From assembly GCA_005887855.1 (NCBI GenBank), contig VBQB01000134.1, positions 1-8,204 of the forward strand: a stretch of 8,204 nucleotides of DNA, in the 5' to 3' direction. Shown in pieces: positions 1-6,367 of the stretch. The stretch comes from Verrucomicrobiota bacterium. GTDB taxonomy: Bacteria > Verrucomicrobiota > Verrucomicrobiae > Chthoniobacterales > UBA10450. The notes under the pieces were generated by a model that searched no databases, was not told the DNA's origin, and saw only the letters and a program-made list of their open reading frames with translations. The translations under genes were made by a program, and so were the position numbers. Position 1 is the stretch's first letter, and each line of letters opens with the position of its first letter.

Positions 1-138
1 CGTTTGAAACAAAGCGATAAGGCTTATTGCGAATCCTGCGACGCTAGTTAGCAGCGCAATCCAGCGCGAAAGCGCGCCCGGTAGGAAAAGCAGCACGACC
101 GCCCCGGTAAACGTGAGGTAAATGGCCCAGGCGATCAC
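1..138 (-). CDS. Probable complex I antiporter-like subunit (second NuoM, or NuoN), N-terminus only
   Basis: This is the first 46 codons of a gene that runs off the low-coordinate edge. Reading from a GTG at 138, the peptide begins MIAWAIYLTFTGAVVLLFLP and continues as a second hydrophobic stretch after a short polar turn (residues about 21-26). That is the two-helix opening expected of NuoM/NuoN/MrpD-type antiporter-like subunits. The GTG overlaps the TGA of the upstream M23 gene as GTGA, the same 4-base coupling seen at nuoK/nuoL and nuoL/nuoM, which supports the start. I see no ATG in frame. An 8-bp direct repeat (GCGATCAC at 131-138 and 142-149) straddles the junction. Membrane topology and operon position favour a second NuoM or NuoN, but no catalytic residue lies inside the window, so another small membrane protein cannot be excluded. 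Confidence 0.6.
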   Translation of the reverse strand, partial: MIAWAIYLTFTGAVVLLFLPGALSRWIALLTSVAGFAISLIALFQT

Positions 139-1304
139 TTCGCGATCACGATATCGCCGCTCTGGATTGGCCGCGGCACATCAGCCCATTGAATCGTAAC
201 GTTGCTAAAATTCACCGGAAGACCGGCACTCATCAGCGAATCAGCTTTATCACAAACGTGAAAATGGAGGTGTGGCTCGGTCGAATTTCCCGAAGAACCG
301 AGTTTGCCGATCACGTCGCCCGCCTTAACCCGATCTCCCTTATGGATGCGAACGCTGCCCGGCTGCAAATGTGCGTAAAACGAATATTCACTCTTTCCGT
401 GATCGATCATGACGTAGTTGCCTGTGACCGAGGTCATGCCCTTCGCCAAACGGCCTGCTTGCTCTTTCTGAAGCCGTGCAAAGTAAGCTTCCTGACTCTC
501 ATCTGGCCGTTGCATTGCGGTCGAATCTTCCGGCTGATCATTCGCAGCTTCGACTACGGTGCCATCGCACGCCGCCAGGACATCGGTGCCATACGCGTAG
601 TAGTCCTCAAAGCGCGAGCCGTCGCCCTTATGCGAAAGCCCATCGCCACCAAGCCTTGCGATATCGAGCGCGAACTCTTCGGGAATCGCCCAGCGATGGC
701 CGGTATGGAAGGATGCTCCCCACCCCGCATAAGAAACGCCGCGAAGCGGAAAGATGTAGGTGTTCTTCGCGAATTCGGATTTTATCGGCAGCGTCCCGCT
801 CACTTCCTTCGTCTTACCGCTGCTGTTGCCGTCAACCTTCACTCGCAGCGATTCGCGCGTGCCGGTAAAGGCGAACACCTGCTGGGTGACGAGCAATGCT
901 TGATCGCGATTCAGAGTTGGCCCGGCGAGTTTGATTGAAGGAGCAATCAAGTCGTTCCCGCAAAATTGGAAGGCGATCTGTTTGAGGACGCCCGCTTCCT
1001 GCATCTTCGCTCCACGCTCGGCAAAACGCTGAATGACATTCCCGTTCAGTTTTTTTGAATCGAGAACCTCGCCGGATTGCAGCAACTCGACTTCGATGTG
1101 GTCGATCTTAAACGGAGCTTCGCCATGATTGATGACCGCTACATTCTGTAACATCAGACTTTGCAGGTCGCGCCGGCTTTCCAATGGATAAGTGTGAACG
1201 GCCGATGCCGGACAGAAGCGAACCTCTATGGGAGGCGGTGTCTCCGCAAAAGCAGATGAAAAGCAAAGAGTAAATGCCAAGAAGCCGCTGAGTATGTGTT
1301 TCAT
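135..1304 (-). CDS. Secreted M23-family (LytM-type) zinc metallopeptidase
   Basis: The 389-residue protein has a clear signal peptide (residues 1-20, ending SSAFA before ETPPP), so it should act in the periplasm or envelope. Residues about 21-185 form a probably beta-rich region with Cys31 and Cys115. The M23 domain occupies about 190-375: candidate zinc ligands are His203 and Asp214 (HRWAIPEEFALDI) and His347 in PHLHFH, with His312 in YAHL and His345 as candidate catalytic histidines. The GDRVKAGDVIGKLGSSGN segment is typical of the family. A charged, helical-looking insertion lies at about 255-290 within the domain. M23 enzymes usually cut peptidoglycan peptide cross-links, and many act in cell-wall remodelling; the substrate here is unknown. 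The ATG overlaps the upstream ORF6N stop as ATGA, and the TGA overlaps the next gene's GTG. Family assignment is firm. A role tied to complex I is not shown. Confidence 0.93.
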   Translation of the reverse strand: MKHILSGFLAFTLCFSSAFAETPPPIEVRFCPASAVHTYPLESRRDLQSLMLQNVAVINHGEAPFKIDHIEVELLQSGEVLDSKKLNGNVIQRFAERGAKMQEAGVLKQIAFQFCGNDLIAPSIKLAGPTLNRDQALLVTQQVFAFTGTRESLRVKVDGNSSGKTKEVSGTLPIKSEFAKNTYIFPLRGVSYAGWGASFHTGHRWAIPEEFALDIARLGGDGLSHKGDGSRFEDYYAYGTDVLAACDGTVVEAANDQPEDSTAMQRPDESQEAYFARLQKEQAGRLAKGMTSVTGNYVMIDHGKSEYSFYAHLQPGSVRIHKGDRVKAGDVIGKLGSSGNSTEPHLHFHVCDKADSLMSAGLPVNFSNVTIQWADVPRPIQSGDIVIAK

Positions 1305-1777
1305 AAATGATTGCGTGTTCGATATCGCGGAGCCTTTTCGCGAACGTGGAATCCAATTTCGCGCCGCGGCTTTTCCGACGGAGCCATCAACTGCCGGATC
1401 GCTTCAAGGATCGCGCCGATCTCCTCGTCATATTTACCAACGCGTTTTTCGAGTTCGGAAAATTTGTGCGCGAGCTCGCGATTTGTTTCTAACGCCTGGC
1501 GCAGCTTTACGAACGCCCGTATGATCGCGATGTTCACTTTTACCGCACGCTCACTGATCAGGCCGCTCGACAACATGGCGACGCCCTGTTCGGTGAAAGC
1601 GTAGGGGAAATGGCGCCGTCTGCCTTGGCCTTTTGATATTCCAATTTGGAATATCAAAGATTTTGTCTCCTCGGCAGTGAGTTGAAACATGAAGTCCGCC
1701 GGAAATCGGTCGTGGTTCCGCCTGACGGCTTTGTTTAGGTTGCCGGTGGTGACACCGTGAATGATGTCCTTGGTCAT
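1301..1777 (-). CDS. N-terminally truncated ORF6N-domain DNA-binding protein (possible pseudogene)
   Basis: The 158-residue product matches the ORF6N family (phage antirepressor-like, putative DNA-binding): VTTGNLNKAVRRN, RFPADFMFQLTAEE, PYAFTEQGVAMLSS, VNIAIIRAFVKLR, then a charged coiled-coil-like tail (about 96-130) and AIRQLMAP...RREIGFHVRE. Family members usually carry some 30-40 more residues at the front, ending in a segment like DLAELYGV. Here only MTKDIIHG precedes VTTGN, so the N-terminus appears lost. The first ATG is 12 bases past the nuoM stop and in the same frame as nuoM. The stop overlaps the M23 start (ATGA). Such genes travel with phages and genomic islands and are frequent in Verrucomicrobiota and Bacteroidota, from memory. 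It may be an inactive remnant, or a short product kept by translation coupled to nuoM. A perfect 27-nt palindrome lies inside the gene (1632-1658). Confidence 0.8.
   Translation of the reverse strand: MTKDIIHGVTTGNLNKAVRRNHDRFPADFMFQLTAEETKSLIFQIGISKGQGRRRHFPYAFTEQGVAMLSSGLISERAVKVNIAIIRAFVKLRQALETNRELAHKFSELEKRVGKYDEEIGAILEAIRQLMAPSEKPRREIGFHVREKAPRYRTRNHL
1632..1658. repeat. Perfect 27-nt palindrome inside the ORF6N gene
   Basis: TTTGATATTCCAA at 1632-1644 and its exact reverse complement TTGGAATATCAAA at 1646-1658 flank a single central T. It is notably AT-rich compared with the surrounding coding DNA. In the minus frame it encodes LIFQIGIS, a normally conserved stretch of the ORF6N fold. 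It could be a chance product of codon choice, an operator bound by a dimeric protein, or an mRNA hairpin. Confidence 0.85.
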
Positions 1778-1789
1778 TGCAGCAGTCCG

Positions 1790-3253
1790 TCAGGCAAACA
1801 ATCGCGCCATCTGGACGACGGTTGTGTTGAAGATGTTGAAAACAAATTGCGGGGCGATGCCGATGGCGAACATGAGCGCCGTGACAGGAACAATCACGAG
1901 CTTCTCGCTTCGCTGAAGATCAGGGAACGCGCTGCAACTTTCGACCAACGGACCGCTAAAGAGCGACTGCATCGCCCGCATAAACGCGATCGCAGTGACC
2001 AGTAGGCCGATTACCGCGACAGCTGTGAACGAAGCTGCTATGGCGAACGAACCTTTGAAGATCAGAAATTCGCCGATGAATCCGTTCAGTCCGGGCAGGC
2101 CGAGCGATGAAAACATTGCGACGCTCATCCAACCGCAGAGCAATGGTGTGCGTTGCATCAGGCCGCCGAAGTCGTCGATGCCGCGCAGGCCACGCCGTTG
2201 CTCGAGTAAACCAACGTAATAGAACAACGCCGCCGCGGTGATGCCGTGGTTGAAAATTTGGATGAACACACCGCTCAATGCCGCCTGCGTGTCGATCAAC
2301 GGCCCCGCCCCCGTGGCGGTCACGGCGAAGAGACCGAGCATGCAGTAGCCGAGATGGTTGACGGAGAGATACGCAATCATCCGTTTCAAATCCGATTGGG
2401 CCCACGCAGCGAGTGAGGCAAAGACGATCGAACAAACCGCCAGTCCAAGCAGCCACGGACCGAGGATCTTGATTTCATTCGGGAAAAGTGGAAGCAGCAG
2501 CCGAACGAAGCCGTAAACGCCCATCTTCGAGAGCACTCCCGTCAACACCATCGAAGCGCCCACGGGCGCGCTTTCGTACGCGTCGGGCAGCCAGGTATGA
2601 AACGGAAACAGTGGCACTTTCACTGCCAACCCGAGAAAGACTCCGGCAAAGGCCAGCCAGGCGACATTCCCAGTGAGCAATCCGTTTTTTCCGAGAGCGG
2701 CGAGCGCGGCGAAATCAAACGTGCCTCTCGCGAAATAAATCCCGAGAAACGAGAGCAACATCGCAACGCTGCCGAGGAAAGTGTAAATGAAAAACTTCGT
2801 CGCAGCGCGATCCCGGTTTTCGCCGCCCCAAAGTTTGATAAGCAGGAACGCCGGGATCAAGCTCATCTCGTAGAACAAGAACCAGAGAACAAAATTTTGC
2901 GCCGTGAATGTGCCGTAGAGGGCGGATTGCATCACCAACATCACTGCGCAGAAGCCCCGACTCATGCGCTGCGCGAAAAATGCGAATGGGATGATTAGCG
3001 ACGTCAGCAACACCAGCAGCAAACTCAGGCCGTCGATACCGACGAGGTATTCGGCGCCGATGGCGGGAATCCACGGATGGCGTTCGACCATCTGGAGGCC
3101 GGTTGCTCCCGTGTCGAAGTTTTGCCACAGAATTGCGGCGAGAAGCGCGGTGAATACGTTGAATCCGAGAGCGATTCCGCGCGCGTAATTCCTTGGCGCG
3201 AGGCTCAGCAAAAGAGCGCCGGCGAGCGGAATGAAAATCAACCCAGTGATCAT
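1790..3253 (-). CDS. nuoM: NADH:quinone oxidoreductase (complex I) subunit M
   Basis: This 487-residue integral membrane protein is one of the antiporter-like proton-pumping subunits of the complex I membrane arm. It has the usual length for NuoM. Visible key residues are Glu129 in LFYEMSLIP (the conserved TM5 glutamate), Lys212 in VKVPLFPFHTWLPDAY (the TM7 lysine), Lys243 in LSKMGVYG, Lys290 in AQSDLKRMIAYLSV, and Glu395 in GFIGEFLI. These fit the charge relay known for the family. The start is set at the ATG at 3253 because it overlaps the nuoL stop as ATGA and gives the standard N-terminus MITGLIFIPLAGALLL. An upstream in-frame ATG at 3337 would add 28 Arg/Pro-rich residues lying inside nuoL and is unlikely. 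No good Shine-Dalgarno precedes it, so translation probably depends on coupling to nuoL. Downstream, the ORF6N gene begins after only 12 bases. Confidence 0.97.
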   Translation of the reverse strand: MITGLIFIPLAGALLLSLAPRNYARGIALGFNVFTALLAAILWQNFDTGATGLQMVERHPWIPAIGAEYLVGIDGLSLLLVLLTSLIIPFAFFAQRMSRGFCAVMLVMQSALYGTFTAQNFVLWFLFYEMSLIPAFLLIKLWGGENRDRAATKFFIYTFLGSVAMLLSFLGIYFARGTFDFAALAALGKNGLLTGNVAWLAFAGVFLGLAVKVPLFPFHTWLPDAYESAPVGASMVLTGVLSKMGVYGFVRLLLPLFPNEIKILGPWLLGLAVCSIVFASLAAWAQSDLKRMIAYLSVNHLGYCMLGLFAVTATGAGPLIDTQAALSGVFIQIFNHGITAAALFYYVGLLEQRRGLRGIDDFGGLMQRTPLLCGWMSVAMFSSLGLPGLNGFIGEFLIFKGSFAIAASFTAVAVIGLLVTAIAFMRAMQSLFSGPLVESCSAFPDLQRSEKLVIVPVTALMFAIGIAPQFVFNIFNTTVVQMARLFA

Positions 3254-5223
3254 GCCAGCCAGGCGTAAAGGATGAGCAGCGCCAGCATGCCGATTGCGAC
3301 GGCGCCGAGGTAAGTTTGGATTTGTCCGGAGTGCCACCCAGACATCAAGCGGCCGAGGCCGCGCGTGCCGGTGACGCTCTCATCGACGCCAGCGTTGATG
3401 CCGCGCTCGTCGAGGTTCGTGCTGAAAATTCCAAAAACCTGGCCGACACCGCCGAATCCACGCACTAGACCATCCCAGAAATAACGGTCCATCCAGTTGG
3501 ACAAACGCGCGGCCATTCGGCTGAAGGCGATGACACTCCATTCATAAAGTTCATCCAGCCACATTTTGTTTTCGAGGAAACGAAAGAGTGCGGGCTGCGA
3601 TTGCTGGAGCGGGTCGGTTTCGCCGGCATTGCGATACATCAGAACGCCAAATCCGATGCCGGTCGCGACCAGCGCAAGCGAAACGAAAAGCATCGGCTGG
3701 ATCAACCGTGCGATATCAAAGTGCGCCGACTCGCCCGCCAGATAGTCGTGAAGCCACGGCCATGCGGGCGTGAGCACGACACTGAAGACAATTACGCAGG
3801 CGGCGAGCGCGATCAGAGGCATGGTCATCACGCGTGGGCTTTCATGCGCATGCTCGGAAGCCGCGCGCCGATTGCCAAAAAAAACGTAGATCATTTGTCG
3901 CGTCATGTAGAGCGCGGTCAATACGACGCCGGCCAGTATCAGGTAGTATGGCAAATGCGACCGTGGCCAACGGGCCGTGGCATGGAGAATTTCCTCTTTC
4001 GTCCATGCTCCGGAAAAAAAGAACGGCAGACCGCTGAGCGTCATCATGCCGACCGCGTAGGTTAGGAACGTGACTGGCATGAGCCGGCGCAAGCCGCCAA
4101 TTTTTCGAATATCATGTTCTTGGCGACAGCCGTGAATTACCGAGCCAGCACCGAGGAACAACAGTGCTTTGAAAAAGCCGTGCGCGAGGAGGTGCATAAT
4201 GCCCGCCGCGGCGCCGCCGACACCTAACGAGACCATCATTAACCCCAGCTGCGACACAGTCGAATAGGCGAGAATGCGCTTGATATCTGCTTGTGCGATC
4301 GCGACGAGCGCCGCCATCAAAGCCGTGGTTACGCCGATCCATACGACCACGGTGAGGGAAGGTGTCACGCCATTAATTGCGCCTAACGAGAAGAGTGGAT
4401 AGACGCGTGCGACGAGAAACACGCCTGCGGCGACCATAGTTGCGGCGTGAATTAATGCGCTGACCGGCGTCGGACCTTCCATCGCGTCTGGTAACCAGAC
4501 GTGCAGCGGGAATTGACCGGATTTTCCGACCGCGCCGCAAAAAATCAACAACGCGATGAACGTAGCGCTCGCGCCGAGTGCAAGCAGGCCGGCGTTTTCC
4601 ATGCAACCGCGTCCATCATCATAAAAGAGAAGTGTGCCGCTGCGGCCGTAGAGCCAGAGGATGCCGAGAAAAAATCCCATGTCGCCGATGCGCGTGGTGA
4701 TGAACGCCTTTTTCGCCGCGGCGGCCGCAGCCGATCGCTCGATCCAGAATCCAATGAGCAAATATGAGGCGAGCCCGACTAGTTCCCAGCAAACAAAAAG
4801 AAGAAGTAGACTGTTCGCGATCACGACGCCTAGCATTGCGCCGGAGAAAAACGAGAGATACGCGAAGAAGCGCGTGAAATTCTTGTCATCGGCCATGTAG
4901 CCGACGCTGAAGATGAAAATGCAGAGCCCAACCAGCGCGATCATTACAAGCATCGCGGCTGCGAGCGGATCGAGGACCCATCCAATGCGCAGCGCTTGCT
5001 CGCCGAAAGTGAACCAAGTGAAATTATGGACGGCGCGGAAGCCGGCTGTTTGCAGCGTCGGCAGAAATGCCAGGGTCGACAATGCGAGTGCGATAATCTG
5101 ACCGATGATGGCGAGCGCTGCCGCGCCGGCGCGCCGCGATCCGGCGAAACTCAAAATTACAAGCGAGGCTGCGAGCGGCACCGCGGGGATCAGCCAGAGG
5201 TTAGGGACGATCCAGGCAGTCAT
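3250..5223 (-). CDS. nuoL: NADH:quinone oxidoreductase (complex I) subunit L
   Basis: The 657-residue protein is the distal, largest antiporter-like proton-pumping subunit of complex I. The core has VCWELVGLASYLLIGFW (Glu147, the TM5 glutamate), GAVGKSGQFPLHVWLPDAM (Lys234, the TM7 lysine), EGPTPVSALIHAATMV with His259, ADIKRILAYSTVSQLG (Lys315) and LLAHGFFKALLFLGAG (Lys352). At the distal half-channel the motif is SGAWTKEEIL (Glu410/Glu411). The C-terminal part (about 540-657), with ENKMWLDELYEW and a last hydrophobic helix, corresponds to the lateral helix that lies along NuoM and NuoN and the helix that ends it. Length is slightly above the usual size of roughly 610-650 residues. The start ATG at 5223 overlaps the nuoK stop as ATGA and follows AAAGG directly; the stop overlaps the nuoM start. 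The gene looks intact. Confidence 0.98.
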   Translation of the reverse strand: MTAWIVPNLWLIPAVPLAASLVILSFAGSRRAGAAALAIIGQIIALALSTLAFLPTLQTAGFRAVHNFTWFTFGEQALRIGWVLDPLAAAMLVMIALVGLCIFIFSVGYMADDKNFTRFFAYLSFFSGAMLGVVIANSLLLLFVCWELVGLASYLLIGFWIERSAAAAAAKKAFITTRIGDMGFFLGILWLYGRSGTLLFYDDGRGCMENAGLLALGASATFIALLIFCGAVGKSGQFPLHVWLPDAMEGPTPVSALIHAATMVAAGVFLVARVYPLFSLGAINGVTPSLTVVVWIGVTTALMAALVAIAQADIKRILAYSTVSQLGLMMVSLGVGGAAAGIMHLLAHGFFKALLFLGAGSVIHGCRQEHDIRKIGGLRRLMPVTFLTYAVGMMTLSGLPFFFSGAWTKEEILHATARWPRSHLPYYLILAGVVLTALYMTRQMIYVFFGNRRAASEHAHESPRVMTMPLIALAACVIVFSVVLTPAWPWLHDYLAGESAHFDIARLIQPMLFVSLALVATGIGFGVLMYRNAGETDPLQQSQPALFRFLENKMWLDELYEWSVIAFSRMAARLSNWMDRYFWDGLVRGFGGVGQVFGIFSTNLDERGINAGVDESVTGTRGLGRLMSGWHSGQIQTYLGAVAIGMLALLILYAWLA

Positions 5224-5534
5224 CCTTTGAGCTGATCGAGCTGATCGACGTTGGTCGTTCGATAGTGGCGGTAAACAGCGATCACCAACGCGAGTCCGAC
5301 GGCTGCTTCGGCAGCGGCGATCGCAATTGAGAAAATCGCGACCATGACGCCAGTAGGTTGTTGCGGCTGCTGGCTGAAGCGCCAGAAGGCGATGAAATTC
5401 AAATTCGCCGCGGCGAGCATCATCTCGATTCCGATGAGGATGAAAATCGCGTGACGCCGGCTCAGCGCGGCGAGTAGGCCGATGCAGAACAGTGCGGCGG
5501 AGACGGTTAGGAAAAGCTGCAGAGTGGGCGTCAT
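5220..5534 (-). CDS. nuoK: NADH:quinone oxidoreductase (complex I) subunit K
   Basis: The product is a 104-residue, three-helix membrane protein beginning MTPTLQLFLTVSAALF, the normal size for NuoK (MrpC-like). The two membrane glutamates essential in the family are present: Glu37 in LIGIEMMLAAANLNF and Glu76 in AIAAAEAAVGLALV. NuoK forms part of the proton path between the quinone site and the antiporter-like subunits. The ATG at 5534 gives the canonical N-terminus and has a weak GGCGAG just upstream. The frame stays open upstream through a MITE-like repeat as far as an ATG at 5723, but those 63 extra residues are Arg/Ala/Pro-rich and read like translated repeat, so that start is rejected. 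The C-terminus carries a DQLDQL repeat from a 9-bp tandem duplication (5229-5246). The TGA overlaps the nuoL start. Confidence 0.96.
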   Translation of the reverse strand: MTPTLQLFLTVSAALFCIGLLAALSRRHAIFILIGIEMMLAAANLNFIAFWRFSQQPQQPTGVMVAIFSIAIAAAEAAVGLALVIAVYRHYRTTNVDQLDQLKG

Positions 5535-5552
5535 CTCGCCGCGAATCGGATT

Positions 5553-5721
5553 GGGTAGCGCACGCGTTCCGCGTGCTGGTTTCGGCGTCGCGCCGAAACC
5601 TTCTTTTGTTTTAATTCGATCCGCAGCGAAGAGTGCGAACCTGCGACGAAAGTTCGCGATCGCGAGGACGTGCTCGGTCCGAGCCGGACTGGCATTAGCA
5701 CGCGAGACGCGTGCGCTACCC
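5553..5721. mobile_element. MITE-like hairpin-rich repeat between nuoJ and nuoK
   Basis: The 169-bp element has imperfect 25-bp inverted ends: 5553-5577 begins GGGTAGCGCACGCGT, and 5697-5721 is its reverse complement with 2 mismatches, adjacent and near the middle of the arm. Three perfect hairpins lie within it: 5560-5576 (7-bp stem, loop TTC), 5578-5600 (GGTTTCGGCG / CGCCGAAACC, 10-bp stem, loop TCG) and 5698-5714 (7-bp stem, loop AGA). It has no transposase and fills most of the 205-bp nuoJ-nuoK gap. I see no clear target-site duplication. From memory, translated fragments of such repeats (ARVSRA..., GATPKPARGTRALP) recur as hypothetical peptides in Verrucomicrobiota; this was not searched. 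Confidence 0.8.
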
Positions 5722-5739
5722 ACGCGGAGACTCCCCGCC

Positions 5740-6222
5740 TCATCGCTTTTCCTCCATCACGAGGATGAGCGCACCGATGAGAGCTGCAGTCAGTAGCAGT
5801 CCGACGCATTGCAACGGCCAGACGTAGCCGGTCATCAGCACCTGGCCGATGCGCTCGACAGTGAGCGCCGGAATTTCGGGCGCGACGATGGAGATCGATC
5901 GGGTTTTAAAAATCGCCCACAGCAAGCTGCCGAACACCGCGATGGCAATGACAACGCCACTCCAGTTGAAGCCGCGATCTTTTTCCACATCACGTCGCGT
6001 CAATAGAATCGTGAAAACGATCAAGACCGCGACCGCGCCGATGTAGACGAAGACCTGCACCAACCCGACGAACTCCGCGCCGAGCAAAAAAAAGAATGCG
6101 GCGATACCGACAAACGCCAACGCGAAACTGAGAGCCGCGTGCATGAGCTTTTGCAAGGTTGCGGCGGCCAGTGCGGCGGCCAGCGTGAGAATAGCAATGA
6201 CAATAAATGCGACGCTGTTCAT
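5740..6222 (-). CDS. nuoJ: NADH:quinone oxidoreductase (complex I) subunit J
   Basis: This 160-residue, five-helix membrane protein is the NuoJ (MrpG-like/ND6) subunit of the complex I membrane arm. The diagnostic TM3 segment is FVGLVQVFVYIGAVAVLIVF with Tyr60, the region of the helix distortion (pi-bulge) thought to link quinone chemistry to proton pumping. LLTRRDVEKD follows as the cytoplasmic loop, and the C-terminus ends LILVMEEKR. The ATG at 6222 (MNSVAFIVIAILTLAAAL) gives the standard hydrophobic N-terminus; an in-frame ATG at 6258 would add 12 uncharacteristic residues. No Shine-Dalgarno is visible. The gene is not coupled by overlap on either side: a palindrome-bearing gap lies upstream and the MITE-like element downstream, unlike the overlapping genes after nuoK. 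Confidence 0.95.
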   Translation of the reverse strand: MNSVAFIVIAILTLAAALAAATLQKLMHAALSFALAFVGIAAFFFLLGAEFVGLVQVFVYIGAVAVLIVFTILLTRRDVEKDRGFNWSGVVIAIAVFGSLLWAIFKTRSISIVAPEIPALTVERIGQVLMTGYVWPLQCVGLLLTAALIGALILVMEEKR

Positions 6223-6367
6223 TCGATAAAACGCATGGCACGCGAGTGCTGACTGCATGATCGACAGCCGACTCTGGCAAACTCGACGGCTTTAAGCCGT
6301 CGAGTTTGAAGGCGCTGCAACGGGCTGGTATCGGGGCTGTTGATTAATCGTGGAGTAATCGCTGTCT
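6223..6367. other. nuoH-nuoJ intergenic gap where nuoI would be expected
   Basis: In most bacterial nuo operons nuoI (the two-[4Fe-4S] ferredoxin-like subunit) lies between nuoH and nuoJ. Here only 145 bases separate them. No reading frame across the gap contains the CxxCxxCxxxCP motifs of NuoI, so not even a remnant is recognisable. The gap holds the palindrome at 6278-6308 and a small GATTAATC palindrome at 6342-6349. No convincing promoter is seen. Confidence 0.75.
6278..6308. repeat. REP-like perfect hairpin in the nuoH-nuoJ gap
   Basis: CAAACTCGACGGCT at 6278-6291 pairs perfectly with AGCCGTCGAGTTTG at 6295-6308 around a 3-base loop (TTA), giving a 14-bp stem. On the transcribed strand it lies about 60 bases after the nuoH stop and is not followed by a T-run, so it does not look like an intrinsic terminator. 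Its sequence is familiar to me as a dispersed intergenic palindrome of Verrucomicrobiota (recollection, unsearched). It may stabilise or process the operon mRNA. Confidence 0.85.

Noticed and set aside
189..938. 249-codon open frame on the plus strand
   Set aside because: It is antisense to the well-supported M23 gene, has no recognisable domain and an Arg/His/Cys-rich composition typical of shadow frames.
2597..2998. 133-codon plus-strand frame, and similar plus-strand frames across nuoL such as 3601-4065
   Set aside because: They lie wholly within nuoM and nuoL coding sequence and read as charged, domain-free antisense translations.
3254..3337. Upstream nuoM start adding 28 residues
   Set aside because: The extension is Arg/Pro-rich, lies within nuoL, and is unlike NuoM N-termini; the ATGA overlap supports the ATG at 3253.
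5578..5612. Hairpin followed by TTCTTTTGTTTT resembling a rho-independent terminator
   Set aside because: The T-rich run is on the plus-strand side, where there is no gene to terminate; on the transcribed minus strand the run precedes the hairpin as A-rich sequence. It is part of the MITE-like repeat.
5531..5809. 92-codon minus-strand frame across the nuoJ-nuoK gap
   Set aside because: It overlaps the end of nuoJ and the repeat element and translates as low-complexity repeat-derived sequence.
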